A stretch of 64,000 bases of DNA from NCBI GenBank assembly GCA_902806595.1, contig CADCXC010000035.1, positions 1,426,001 to 1,490,000 on the forward strand. Direction: 5' to 3'. The notes under the pieces were generated by a model, which was not told where the DNA came from, made no database searches, and saw nothing but the letters and a program-made list of their open reading frames with translations. Positions 47,968-59,506 of the stretch are shown here, one piece after another. The position numbers and the translations under genes are program-made. Position 1 is the stretch's first letter, and each line of letters opens with the position of its first letter. Source of the stretch: Pyrenopolyporus hunteri. Taxonomy: Eukaryota > Ascomycota > Sordariomycetes > Xylariales > Hypoxylaceae.

Positions 47968-49992
47968 ATGGGGAGCTTCGAGCCCCTTATGGATTTTAAT
48001 TTACCAGAGCTCCTGGCCGTAGACCTAGAAGCCTCGGAGGAAGTTTTCAAGTCTAGACACTTAACTGCTGGTCCCCCGGCACCCATGCTGGCTGATGACG
48101 GGACCAAGAGGCGATATTCCCTACAAGACAGTTCGTTAAGCGCTGTCCCTTCTCGTCTCCTAGACACGACGTCGAGAGCTAAATCGCTCCAAAACGTACA
48201 CGAGAAGCAAGCAAACCTTCTCACCATTCGCCACGAGTCACAACAGAACGGCAGCGATTCCGACACGGCTAGCAGTGAATCGTCCGGCGGTCTGATGCCC
48301 CCATCAATCAGGACGCGGGACGCATCGATCACAACAACGGCCACCTCGGTCACTTCAGAAAAGATGGATTCACCGAGTAAATCAAAATTATTAAAGCTTG
48401 TAACACAGGACAAAAAACAAGCGGGACAGAGTTGGATGGATCTAGACGCCGAAGATGCGACGTCCCCGGATCGAAGATATAGCATGATTAACATCCCGTC
48501 ACCTGCGCAGTATCTGTCACTACGACATGACCTGGAGGAAGCCAGGAGCATGTCTCTAAACTCAGCTGTGCCACGCCCCGTGCTGGTCAGCTCCCCCCTC
48601 AAGTCGCCGACCAGTGTAAAATCCGCGGGTGCTGAGCAACAAAGTCACGCCAAATCGCCTTTGGCGTGTCCTACTTCGGTTCCTAAGCGACGCTCCTCTT
48701 TACTGCACAGAAATTACCCAGTACTTCCTATGATTAATGTGTCGCCCTCTTTACAACCCCCATCAGGTCAACCGCTCTCGGAGCAATCCCACGCTGAGGC
48801 ACCGTCTTCCGATCCGAATATGCCGTCGTCAAATGCGAATGATGCCGGTGATGGGGCTAGCGATGGAAGGTCGGGATTAGGACGGGATGAAGCAGGGCAA
48901 TTCCCGCACGCGGAAGAGTCCGACTACCCAGAAATAGCCCCGGGCGGGATTGATGTCGAATCTTGGTTGGAATCTAGCATCGACAACTTCCCCTACTACG
49001 CTCAAGCTAAAGCTGACGGTGGTCACACACCACTACCTCTTCCACCGGACGTTATCGATACCCTTCGAATCTCAATAACATGCTTTCCGGAAACGATGCT
49101 CCAGTGCTCCAGCCTCTCGATCGAGACCATACGCAGCCATTCCAAGAAGCTCCGGTACAAGAGTTCGAGCCCCGCAAGCATATATTCGGAATCACCCGTC
49201 TCGACAGATTCGGACCAGCTAAAGCAGACGAAGTGGAAGTGGTTACCGCTGAAAAAGCTGCCGGCATCTCCCTCTCAGCAGACGCTATCTAGTCCGCAGC
49301 GGACCGGGTCTGGAGAAAGCCTGGAGCCTAGGTTTAGCCCATTGTGGCCCAGGAAGCCGGACTGGACCGCAATTCAAAACCTCTTCCCTTCCGGGTCTGA
49401 CTACTTGTGCGACGCACTCTATGCTCATCTCGTAGCATACAACTACATTACTTCACTATGTCCTCGATCGGTACTTGCCCATCCTACTTCAAGACCTAGC
49501 TCCAAGTCTTCGACGGCGGCGTCGGAAATTAGTCTTGGCCTCTCAGTCGATCTCCGTACTTCAATGGACATGCGTCCCTCTACAGATGGTGCTGCAATTC
49601 CGCGGAAGGCAGCGAATTTACTCGGTCTACAGGACGACCCGAACGCGCCGATTCCCGAACCCCCTTCGTCAAAATGCAACACGCTCCGCACCAAGCGATC
49701 GTTCTTTGCGCTGCCCAAGTCGGCTTCTTACTACGAACTCAGTAGACCGACGACGGCTGTGGGCGGGGCTACCGGTCGCCGACCACCACCCGACCAGACA
49801 GAGCAGATGCTTAAGGACTTACGGCTGGGCCTCGCGAGGTGCATCTCGAGACTCGTTGCCACGTTGCGGATGACCAACGGCAGCCCCACTACAGGATTCG
49901 ACGGAGCGGGGCAAGCGAAGCGCGAAGAGGATCCCGATTTCATGAGAGCGCTCTGCGAGATTGTGCGCCTCTCCGAGGACCGATATATGTAA
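47968..49992 (+). CDS. Conserved-looking fungal protein of unknown function (674 aa, largely disordered)
   Basis: A single long exon with a good initiation context (ACCACGATGG). The first 300 residues are Ser/Pro/Thr-rich and likely disordered, with many possible phosphorylation sites (SPSK, SPLKSPTS). Two parts look folded: about 330-400, with ESWLESSIDNFPYYAQA and PLPPDVIDTLRISITCFPETM, and about 465-674, with PDWTAIQNLFPSGSDYLCDALYAH, a Ser-rich insert, then LKDLRLGLARCISRLVATLR and ALCEIVRLSEDRYM at the very end. There is no signal peptide or membrane segment. A 2-kb uninterrupted frame and natural codon use make it a real gene. I do not recognise a named family. Its neighbours give no functional hint. 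Confidence 0.85.
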   Translation: MGSFEPLMDFNLPELLAVDLEASEEVFKSRHLTAGPPAPMLADDGTKRRYSLQDSSLSAVPSRLLDTTSRAKSLQNVHEKQANLLTIRHESQQNGSDSDTASSESSGGLMPPSIRTRDASITTTATSVTSEKMDSPSKSKLLKLVTQDKKQAGQSWMDLDAEDATSPDRRYSMINIPSPAQYLSLRHDLEEARSMSLNSAVPRPVLVSSPLKSPTSVKSAGAEQQSHAKSPLACPTSVPKRRSSLLHRNYPVLPMINVSPSLQPPSGQPLSEQSHAEAPSSDPNMPSSNANDAGDGASDGRSGLGRDEAGQFPHAEESDYPEIAPGGIDVESWLESSIDNFPYYAQAKADGGHTPLPLPPDVIDTLRISITCFPETMLQCSSLSIETIRSHSKKLRYKSSSPASIYSESPVSTDSDQLKQTKWKWLPLKKLPASPSQQTLSSPQRTGSGESLEPRFSPLWPRKPDWTAIQNLFPSGSDYLCDALYAHLVAYNYITSLCPRSVLAHPTSRPSSKSSTAASEISLGLSVDLRTSMDMRPSTDGAAIPRKAANLLGLQDDPNAPIPEPPSSKCNTLRTKRSFFALPKSASYYELSRPTTAVGGATGRRPPPDQTEQMLKDLRLGLARCISRLVATLRMTNGSPTTGFDGAGQAKREEDPDFMRALCEIVRLSEDRYM

Positions 49993-52456
49993 CAAAATCG
50001 CTCCACGTGCGTAGAACGACCGAATAAAGGGAGTGACGAACTATGGCCGCGCGATGAGCCATACAGATGAGATACCTTCATGGACGAACCCTGGCATTCA
50101 TGAAGCAAACAAACGAGACATTACCTTACGGCACCAGTATTTGGCTGACCCCCGTGTTCGCCCCCACTGCAAGGGGGGTTTAATACGCCTTCAACAGACG
50201 ATTCTCTACCTATTTTTGCCTGTACATTTTAATTATTCAGAACCACTTCTGGGCACTAGCAACATGACTTCCATACGATTTTACCGGGCGGACCTCGCTA
50301 CTTCATACATCCTCATATGTATACCATAATACGTCTTCGTTTCGATTCCACGGCCGTTATTTACCGGGCGAGAGAGGAGAGCAGGAGGAGACCGTACAGG
50401 CCCCTTCGATGCGCCTTGAGGTTCTCACAAGAAACGAATAAAAATAATCCAGGTTATTTGCATGACTTTACAGAAGGCAGTGCGTGGAGCACGCCCACGC
50501 ATACGGGTACATGGTTCAGGGGGGGAATGGTTGCATTCACGGGTAGATATTTTGATACCTTTCTTCCGCGTGCCGGCGTACCTAGGACGGAAAATGCGAG
50601 GAGAGGAGTTGGGCGACTATGGATTTTTACTAGGCTACCTAGGTACATACCCAAACAAACTGTCCTTTTTTTCTAATCATGTTGCATCATGTAAAAAGAG
50701 CTCTCTCCCTGGCATGGAACGGAGCCTAAGGGATGGGAGGTTTAGTGGTTCGCGTGTGTGACAACGACTACTATGGGTACCTTGGTTAGGTATACGCCAA
50801 GCTCCCGTCCAATTCTTTATCGAGGTACCTAACAAATTAACTGGCCGCGTCCGCGTTACATGTCGGTCAACTACCTAACTTCATAAGATCATTCAGATGC
50901 ATTCCATCGGGACATACCGTAACAGCTACAATAGCTAAGGGAAATAAGACTTGAGATTGGAAAATGCGCCTGTAGGTTATCTTGGTACCCTTGTTTAGTT
51001 GATTAATTGACTCCGGGCCCTGGTCTAATGCACCCCGACTCTATACCTAGGGTGGTATAGCAGCGGTTAGTTCTCCGACCAACGGTGGGTTATAGTAGGG
51101 ATATTATGCTATTACTGCGTGCTTAGCGTTCTAGCTAGCGCCGTACCAGCATTCTGGACGAGCCTCCAGGGACGTACAATTATATCATACGAACTCGCAA
51201 TGCGTGGTAAATATCCATTAGATCTAGCTAGTAGCTCCGAACTAACCGGAAGAATTAGGTTCGGATATAAATATCGTACATTCGTGATATACTAGCATCT
51301 AGCAGGGCAACCTTACAATATAGTACTATTTTCCCCCTATCCATTAAATACCTACATAGGTATACGTCGGACCGTAAGTCTCCCTCACCCCTAAACCTAC
51401 CACCTATAGCACAATACCTATGCCTATGCCTACCTATAACACCTAGGTACACAACACCCTGAGAACCACAATACACCCGCAACACCCCCACAGCATATAT
51501 ACCCAGCACAGCGCCAAATCAAACACCTAAGAAACATCTACATGCCTAGGTAGGTACTTAACCTTAATAAGCTGGGGTAGCCGACCCAACAGAGAATAGG
51601 TAGATTTTCCGCCGAGCAGGCTATATAAAACCGTGATATCTGATACCCAACACCAAGGGGAAAACACGCAGCAGTTTCGCCGATGAAACGTCACGGGAAC
51701 AACCGTGCGCCGTGGCCGTGTCGCGTTGCAACATACCTCTCCTAAATGGTATAATTGTAGGTATGTAAGGATATATGTGGCATGTACCTACCTACCCATC
51801 TACACGCGCGCACCCGCGCCCGCGTCCGCGCACCGCCCCTGGATCTCCTCCGTGAAGTTCCGCATCCCGTGGATATAATTCCTCCGTCGCACAGGCGACG
51901 TCAGGGTATCCCGGACGAGGTTGTATCGTCATATATCATAGCTACACGTAGCTATTAGTTAGCTAGGTAGCTAGGTCGGGACAAGCCAGGGTGGGGATAG
52001 CCAGATAGTTAAGCTAGCTAGCTAGCTACCTTGTTGGCTAACTATTGAGTTGAAATGATATGTGAGTGAGTTATGTCTGTGGATATTCGACGTTAGTGCG
52101 CGATATTATATATCACGCGCCTCGTTGTATTATATCATATGCGCACGAAACGGAGCACAAATGCTACTATGTAATTAAGAACTCAGCTTAGCCGATATCA
52201 CGACTGGACCTTAGCGGAATTACTTCCTGCTACCCAAATACGGTGGACACAACGATAGCAATATTAATCCCACCTGCAATATGCAAACCTACCACCTAGG
52301 TAGTATCTCATGATGTAATGTTCATCTATGGCGTGTGCGACATGCTCCGAGCCGACGCCATCCCAAAATATGCGACCACCCTACGCCACTACTCAATCCT
52401 CGACGCGTCGGGAACCAGCAGGTACCTGATCTGCCAAGGTACCAGAAAACCATGTA
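49993..52456. other. Intergenic region
   Basis: The convergent 3' flanks of the 674-residue gene and of the membrane-protein gene. Frames seen here are short and overlap on both strands. AGCTAGCTAGCTAGCTA (about 52011-52028) and CCTA/TAGG words (51340-51560, 51781-51796, 52290-52303) are the only distinct features. Confidence 0.5.
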
Positions 52457-53677
52457 TTACCTGTAATCCATCGAGTCGTCCAAGGGATACCGGTCCCTCA
52501 ACACGCCGCCGACCTGACCCTTCTCCGCGAAATCGTCCATACCCGTGAAGGCGCTCGACGTCCTAGTGGTGGTGGGCGGCCACGAGAAGCTGGCACCCTT
52601 ACTATCCGTGTCGCTAACGGGGTACGGCAGCGGCGAGTCGGACTTACCGCGGCGCGGGAGGTGGTCAACGGTCGGTGTGGCTAGACGGCCGTGCATGCGG
52701 AAGGTCTTCGCGTGCGCGTTGCTCAGCCCTAGCAGGCCCGCTGTTATGAGGAGTAGGAGCATGAAGATGATGGAGCCGACCTGCGTCATGTTGCCGCTGA
52801 AGGCCGCGACTAGGTACACGATCAGCTTGGCCGCTGCCTCGAGATAACCGTCGAAGTGCGTCTTGGCGCGCAGCCATGACGTTGTCGTGATGGCCTGCAG
52901 ATCCTCAGCCATGCCACGCAGACAGACGGAGCGGCCCTGTCCCATGTCGACTAAGTACTCGGTCAGCAAGCTGCTAACGTCTGGTTTCGGCGGCGGAGCC
53001 TCGGGTGGCTTCGAGCGTTGCTTGATGACCCATATATTCAAGACACGGGAGAGCATGAGGGCTAACAGGGACGCCACACCCCACCACTCCCGAAGCAGGA
53101 TCATGAAGACGAACGCAGTGATGGTGAGTACAGGACTCGCGAGGTATAACACGTGCGAGACCCAACCTAAATCGGCGCCTTGATCCTGCCAGATCGTAGC
53201 ACGTTGGCCAGAAGCCTGCCTCTGCCTGCTAGGGAAGTAATAACTACGATCCGGCATCATACCCACGTCTACCGTGACCCTCTGTCCCGCGACGCCCACG
53301 CGCTCGAGATAGCGTTGCGTAGCCGTGTTCGTGATGTTGTACGTCGACGTACGGCCCTCGTACAGCTCAATAGCGCTATAGGACTCGGAGTTGCCGGCGA
53401 GCGCATCGGCAGCCTGTTGGTAGTGCAAACCGGGGGCGAGGAGGAGGGCGTCGAGCCATGACGAGCCCCCTACGATTCTCGTACGCTGGGCGATCGTGCT
53501 GAGGTCGGCGAGTGCGAGGAGGCCCGACGCCGAAAGCGAGACCCCGGGAATGGGATTCTGGGTCCAATTTGGAAACGCAGCCGCACGCTTCACTATGAAC
53601 TGCAAAGCTTGTTAATAGATGGTTTGTGTGAGAGCCTGTTGAAAGTAAACCCCTTGGCGTACCTCCGTTTCCGACAT
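52457..53677 (-). CDS. Multi-pass membrane protein of unknown function
   Basis: Two exons on the minus strand, 53677-53663 (only MSETE) and 53599-52457, with a 63-nt intron (GTACGC donor, ATTAAC branch, TTTGCAG acceptor), give 385 residues. Without the mini-exon the long frame has no upstream Met, so this start is favoured. Residues 1-150 lack membrane segments. Four hydrophobic segments follow at about 152-174, 176-197, 258-273 and 277-298, with a Pro-rich linker (PPEAPPPKP). The segment between the pairs contains SVCLRGMAEDLQAITTTSWL, which I recall as typical of a family of fungal hypothetical membrane proteins. The C terminus is a Ser/Pro-rich cytoplasmic tail. Function is unknown. Confidence 0.78.
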
Positions 53678-54801
53678 TCCGCCAAGCTGTCTGAAGTAGC
53701 GGGCACCTCTCCAAGGGGAATCACTCGATCGAATTCACTACCTATGGGATTTTTACTTGAGATTGCATCCGATCAGATGAAAGGAGAGAAAGCCATGCCA
53801 ATGTGAGGTCGAGGACTGTTTAAGATCAAGGGACCCGTGAGACAAAGCCATGTCCAAGAAGCCCCGGGACATATCCCTTTTTACATATGCATATACGGAT
53901 CATAGCTTGGTGTGAGGGTTGCAATACGGCGGCAAGGCTCTTGGTTGCCCCTCGCCGATCGGTAGGGCTAGCTCGTTGTCGAAGCAACCATAAGCAACCC
54001 AGACATGTGAAGGATCTGATAGATTGACCAATGGCGTCGAGGCGGTGAGATCACGAGCTCCAACCATTGTAGCAAAGGGAGATGATTACACCCTCCGGCC
54101 ACCACGGATGGGCTGCTATCCCGCTACGTCTATGTCGATAAGGGACGGCAGTGTTGTCTTGGCGGGCTGATTTCTAAGGGTAGATATGTGTGATTCTCGA
54201 GACATGTTGGAGAGTTTTGGGTGAGCGTTGAACTCCGAGTGGAGGACGCTAGATTCGTTAGCTGCATATTCGATGTGACAGCTGACCCCCGCCGTGGCCA
54301 CTAGCGACTACGTGCTGCCCCAACTAACTCTAAGACGAGGGTCGTCGTACACGCGTTTGCGTACCTACCTACCTAATGTATAGTAGTTCCGTCCGTAACA
54401 CCCCAGGTTATGTAGGTAGGCATACATGTATACATATCTCCATGCAAGTGGTATTTAAGGTTAGGCTAATTGAGCCACTTAGGTGCTTGCCCTACAAGCC
54501 TTGCCTTTTACGTAAACCAAATCCGTCGCTGTCTGGGGTAATGCCGGAGCGAAACGGGCCGGAACAAGGTACACAGTGCAGGCCGCATGCGCCCTGACGT
54601 GAGACTCGTTATCGATAAAAGCTCTCGATCCGATAAGTTGCGTACCTGTTTGGAGTCTAGATCCCCTTCCTCTCTCATAGCTTCTTCCGCCTCTAAGACG
54701 TCCCCTCCCATCTGTCTTCTTCCTATCATAACCAGCGCCCGTTGAAGGCTCGCCAAGATCTCTCACGGGAATATCCTATTAGCTAGCATGACTTGACCAT
54801 A
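53678..54801. other. Divergent promoter region between the membrane-protein gene and ATG29
   Basis: About 1.1 kb separates the two divergently transcribed start codons. TACCTACCTACC at about 54362-54373 and TAGGTAGGCATACATG at about 54413-54428 form an interrupted inverted pair. No gene was seen. Confidence 0.5.
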
Positions 54802-56353
54802 ATGGCGCCTCCTCCCCAACCAGAACCGACCTATACGGTCTTCGTCCGGCTTCCCTTCCCTAGAGGTGACTTCATCGATCCTCCACCTGTACGTACTTTA
54901 ATATATTCTATTCCATCCCGCCTTGCCGTGCCCCGTGGAGCTGACTCGTACTTACGTATCCAAAGGCGAACTGGGACTCGACTAAAGATGAGGCTCTTTG
55001 GAGCATCGTATCACGTCTTTCAAAAACGGAAATAGACTGTAAGTTACCATCCATCTCTGTAGTTGGCCGTTCCCCCAAATGTGATAACTAACACGAATCA
55101 GGGAATGACATGTAGGTGCTGATTCCAATGATTCCAATACACCCCCCTATATCGAACCTTTACCAACCCGCCCCATGCAGCGCCGACCAATTCGGGGTCA
55201 CCGTCGACTTCCTCCTAAAGCAGATTGCTTGGCTTACCGATCGCCATGCATCCCAAGTTCGGGCACAGATGCGTAAAGCTGCTGCCGCCGCCAAGGGCTC
55301 ATTAGCACCCTCGCCTCAGCCCGGTCCCGATGGTCCGTTTGGGGCGGAGCCTATGCGACGAACCGCATCCGGTGACAAGCCGGCTCGGGCACCGTCGGCG
55401 CTATCGATTAGAAGGGACTCGCCTATGCCCCGTAACGACGGTAGTGTCCCGGGTACGCCGATGAGGAGCACTCCGCGACCGACCACAACACGTACGACCT
55501 CGTCCAACACCGCCGTATATACGCTTCGAAACCTAGGCGGCAGCAGCAAGGCTCCCGGAAAGTCCAGCGTCGATACCCAGCGACGGCGTCTCTCGTCGCT
55601 CCCTATCGCGACATCCGTGGACGACAACGACGAGGGCGGCGGCGACGACGGTGATCAAGCTCCCGATCGGAACTGGGAAAGATCGGCCGAGCCCAGCGAC
55701 TCGGACTCCTCGTCATCCTCTTCGAGCCCGGCGCAGTCTAGAATTATTCGCCGGCCCCCACGCTTTCAAGGCAACGACGCTTCTCCGCCCTTCGCCGACG
55801 AAGACGAAGATGCCGAGCCGGCCTTCCTCCCGTACCAACCACAGGCGGACGGCGGATCCAGCGAGAGTGGGCCGCATGACCTCAGCGCCACTCTCCGTGG
55901 TAACCCTTCGCGGGATTACGCGAAGCGGCACTCGAGGGGAGCCTCAATTAGGGCAGACCGGATTCACCAATCCCAAACATCGGATTCATCGACGAATTCG
56001 ACCGCGCCGTCAGCTCATAGCCGCGGTGGCCCAGTCTCTCCCCGCCAGACCGCGGAGCTTGCAAGACGTAGCCTCGGCGACAAGGGAAAGGCCTACTCGC
56101 GCGATAGCGACGGATCACCTAGCATAAACAGTAGCTATAGCGATCTTGATGGTATGAGACGATATATCGCTTGTTTTATTGAATTTCGCGAGGGGAGAGC
56201 TAACTTGAGATTACAGATGCTTCGGTGACGCAATCCGCCATGGAGGAGGCTTTGGCCAGCAGGATGCAAGAGGGAACGATAAGTAGTCTCAGAGGGACTA
56301 TCAGCGCCGCCTTCAGGAGTAGGCATCTCCCCGGAAGGGGCTCTAACCCCTAA
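54802..56353 (+). CDS. ATG29: Autophagy-related protein Atg29
   Basis: Five exons (54802-54888, 54966-55038, 55102-55111, 55181-56151, 56217-56353) give 425 residues. The N-terminal Atg29 domain (about residues 10-85) begins TYTVFVRLPFPRGDFIDPPP and continues with NWDSTKDEALWSIVSRL, EIDWNDIADQFGVTVDFLL and QIAWLTDRHASQVRAQMRK. All are family hallmarks. Exon 3 is only 10 nt; it supplies part of Trp54, Asn, Asp and part of Ile, and skipping it would shift the frame within the domain. The remainder is a long disordered Ser/Pro-rich and acidic region, usual for filamentous fungi. The last intron (GTATGA donor, GCTAAC branch) leads to the final 45 residues. Atg29 joins Atg17 and Atg31 in the scaffold that organises the pre-autophagosomal structure. 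All introns have GT-AG ends. Confidence 0.9.
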
Positions 56354-56726
56354 ACCAGCATTCCAAATACAGCCGGATTTTACGCTCCTTTTCTTCGCCC
56401 CCCCGGGTTTTGTATTTGTATTTCACGATTCATCTGGAAATATCTCCTCACTCCACTGGTAGTCGGTTACGAACGGGTTGGTTAGGCTAGGTCAGGTCAA
56501 GTTGGGCAAAGTAGGGATTACACGGACGGATGGGCATCTGCGGCGTTTACGGAGGCTGGTTCTTTTTTCTTTCGGTTAGGGCAAGGAACCTAGGGCAGGC
56601 GGCTTGGAAGATTGGATTGCCTACATATGCCTGGGCATACACTTATGATAGGGACGCACACCAAACGCAGCTACGCTAGATGAAACGATAAACTTGTTAT
56701 TCGATATGTTACGTCCTACGTTTATA
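56354..56726. other. 3' flank of ATG29
   Basis: Contains the probable 3' UTR and a GGTTAGGCTAGGTCAGGTCAAG-like stretch near 56478-56505. No gene was seen. Confidence 0.5.
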
Positions 56727-56791
56727 ATCCCAGGCCACGCCGGACCGTAAGAAGATAACCCGCCAAACCGCCAATTCGAAGATGTTATAGG

Positions 56792-56813
56792 TAAGATGGG
56801 TAGACCCATCTTA
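56792..56813. repeat. Perfect 10-bp-stem hairpin
   Basis: TAAGATGGGT, a 2-base loop, then ACCCATCTTA. It lies in the left arm of the foldback element. Confidence 0.85.
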
Positions 56814-56889
56814 TGACAGGGGTACGTTAGGGTCATAGGGGATTACAGCGCATATGCCTGCTATAAAACTTACTATTTTAAAGCTAACT

Positions 56890-56905
56890 CCCTGTAATTA
56901 CAGGG
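56890..56905. repeat. 16-bp perfect palindrome CCCTGTAATTACAGGG
   Basis: Perfect dyad symmetry within the left arm of the foldback element. A diverged copy is present in the right arm at about 57245-57262. Confidence 0.85.
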
Positions 56906-57875
56906 CTTATACCGCTATTTTCCCTTACCTTCAGGGCATCCCACCGCTAATTCTATCAGGTAGGTACCTATATACTCCATCCCCTAAATATTCCCAACGA
57001 CCCACGCACGCAGCAAATATATTATTCAATCATACCACGCCAAATCGTAACGGATCCATGCAATTAAACTGAGTAAGCTGTTTAATTTGTAGCTGATCCT
57101 AAGAGGTATTTATTCAGACAGAGGTGGGTGTTACATGATCTATATGGAGTGATTGATATTGCGGAAATGCGATGGACCGTTTTTACTAATAGACTCCCGC
57201 TTACGCGACGAGCTCTACATATAGTGGTGCTTAAGCGCTCCAAGCCCCTATATTTACAGGAGGGTTTAGCGGGTTCATCCGCTGTAAGGCCCTATAGCTC
57301 CAGCGCACCACTATCACAGAAACGGGTCTGCCGTTTCGTCCGGCTTACACGTATTTTCTTACGGTCCGGCGCGCCCGGGATACCTGGTGGTTCTGCTTGG
57401 TGCTGGGCGGTCCGTAGCGCTGTGGCCGTCAGGTGTAAAGTGAGGTGTATACTGTAGGCCGGGGCTTCAACATGTATTTGTTGTGGCAGTGGTGACTAGG
57501 TACCAATGGAAACGGGGGCGGGAAGGCATTGTACATGTGCCATCCTGCCTTTATCCAGAGATGTGTTGAGGTAGAAGGTAAGGGGGAAGTATTCAAAACC
57601 GTACCGTGTTTATCTATATAAGAGGGTGGTTCTTAGGCTTGGTATATATCCCGTAGGGGTGAATGCAACGAGAGTGTCACGAGCGAAGGTGATGTAATAT
57701 GATGCAGGGATCTTATTAGCCAACCTATTACTGGCTATAACAAGGTTGAAGAAGGAAAGGTTGGTCCGTCTTGGTTGTAAGCCGGGAAGCAGCCGAATTC
57801 ACCCAACGCGAATCCGTCGATGCTTGTGTTGAGGATATGGGAGGAGTACGTCAGAATCGAAAAGGTCGTGGACTT

Positions 57876-58304
57876 CTACTGGATAGGGGTTTCTCCTGCT
57901 CTTGCAATGTCCCTAAGCGACGACATCGTCGCCTGATGGCCTTGTAGTTGGACGCAGACATGCCAGCGAGAAAAGAAACCAATAACAGAAACGAGAGTGA
58001 TTTCCGGAGCGTTAGGGCTCCAGGCACCGTCGATCCGGGCCCATGTTTCTAGGCTCCCAGTCCCGGTGCTCCCCATTTGCTTCCGGCGTTGAGTCATTGC
58101 TACGCCCGCCGCGATTGACCTCGGCCTGGAGAACACGTCCAGCCCGGCCCGGCCCCCGATGTAAGGCCCAGGAGTTCCGAGTGAGGAATGGTGCTCATCG
58201 TCAAGCTCGTCCGCGGTCCTAGCTTGCGGATTTGTGCGGCGGCGAGGACATGGTGAGAGAGCAAGGCGGCTCCGGGAAGTTCGAAGGCGGCCGGAAAGAT
58301 TCAT
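57876..58304 (-). CDS. Weak candidate ORF (142 codons), unknown
   Basis: A minus-strand frame beginning MNLSGRLRTSRSRLALS, rich in Arg, Ser and Gly, with a locally higher GC content than its flanks. No domain or signal is recognised, and no splice partner was found. It could be a small lineage-specific gene with an N-terminal mitochondrial-like presequence, an exon of a larger gene, or chance. Confidence 0.28.
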   Translation of the reverse strand: MNLSGRLRTSRSRLALSPCPRRRTNPQARTADELDDEHHSSLGTPGPYIGGRAGLDVFSRPRSIAAGVAMTQRRKQMGSTGTGSLETWARIDGAWSPNAPEITLVSVIGFFSRWHVCVQLQGHQATMSSLRDIARAGETPIQ

Positions 58305-59490
58305 AGCAGATGATGAGAAAGAATAAAAACGAATGATGAGAGTGGCGGGTTCGAAGGACTGGTGATAACCTCTTGTTGATGCTATGAAGGGCGAAATGAA
58401 AAGGAAATGAGCCGCGAACCCAATGCAGGTGAGATGGGGAAGTGTTATCCCCTACTATGCTAGCGGCCGGCGAGGTTTACTACGTGATCGTATGGCACCA
58501 TAACATCAGGTACCTAGTATCATTTACCCCTTAGGGTACTGAAATCAGGATTTACTTTGTCGTCTTAAGTATTAAGAAAATGTCAGAAGTCTCTTTAGTG
58601 ATGGTTGCTTGAGGGTGATCTGATATATACTGCGAAGAGAAAATATAGCGATGATCCTTAGGTACCTAGATATCTACCTTACCTAGTAACGAATGAGAGA
58701 TATCACTCCTCCAGATCTTCATTAATCGTACGTTGAGGTATGTCCTGAGTATCAGATCAGTACCTAGGTATTCAGGGGAATACATAATTATACGAGCACA
58801 AGAAGATCTAAGAAGTGTATGGCCAACTCTATGTTAGATAGAACACACAGCAAGAGCATGGGAATCGACAGGCAAACAGGGAGTTAGACGAAGCGCAAAA
58901 GAAATGCATCAAACTCATCCATAACAAAGTGCGTGATAGCTCGTGGAGGCTTCAAAATGTTTTCACCCGGCTACTTGAGGTCTCCAAACGAATAACAATC
59001 ACAATCCCGCATAAATACCTAGGTAGTCTCCCTTTGCCTACAATTTAACAGGGAAACATTACTTATCTAGCATACGTACGCCCTCGGGGGTTAGAGAGGG
59101 GGGTTTCTACCAGCCTGGTTATCTAAGAGGCTTGGTTAGTAGTATCAACCCAGCATATATCATCAACAGGTAACTACATTTTTACGGGGAGCAATTAAAG
59201 CTTATTGGCCATATTTGCCTCATAAAGGCAAGCATGCTCTGCTAGGTCTTAGGGTTTCAACTGAGTCAAAAGGTAAACACGATATGCGTTGATAACAATC
59301 TAGGATTCTGCCAAAATGCAACTGTCGTTGACCAAGAAAACAAGAAATGAATGCAAGTCGTCGCTTCTGCTATGGCGGTAGCGATAGTCAACTGTGCTGA
59401 ACCCCCTCCACATAACATTACTTGAGGTTCACATCTAATCTCTGATCACATGCAAGTATGAAGCAAACCAGCTCGTCGAGCGGTGACATT

Positions 59491-59506
59491 GATGATGATG
59501 ATGATG
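59491..59506 (+). repeat. (GAT)5 microsatellite
   Basis: Five GAT triplets plus one base, in the probable 3' UTR of the minus-strand gene. Confidence 0.85.

Larger units (their letters stand above)
56727..57381. mobile_element. Degenerate foldback/MITE-like element with long inverted arms
   Basis: The two ends are inverted copies. The 16-base word CGCCGGACCGTAAGAA in the left arm (56738-56753) is matched perfectly by its complement at 57356-57371, and similarity extends outward to ATCCC at 56727 and GGGAT at 57381. Further inward pairs in the same order are GTAGACCC (56800-56807) with GGGTCTGC (57324-57331), TAGGGGATTACAGCG (56836-56850) with CGCTGTAAGGCCCTA (57280-57294), and the palindrome region 56888-56905 with 57245-57262. 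Arms are therefore about 135-180 bases around a central loop. Many of the aligned differences are transitions, as expected of RIP or deamination. There is no transposase and no clear target-site duplication. It is a non-autonomous element of unknown family. Confidence 0.7.

Noticed and set aside
47940..48602. 220-codon minus-strand frame
   Set aside because: It is a shadow of the 674-residue plus-strand gene, which has far better coding character.
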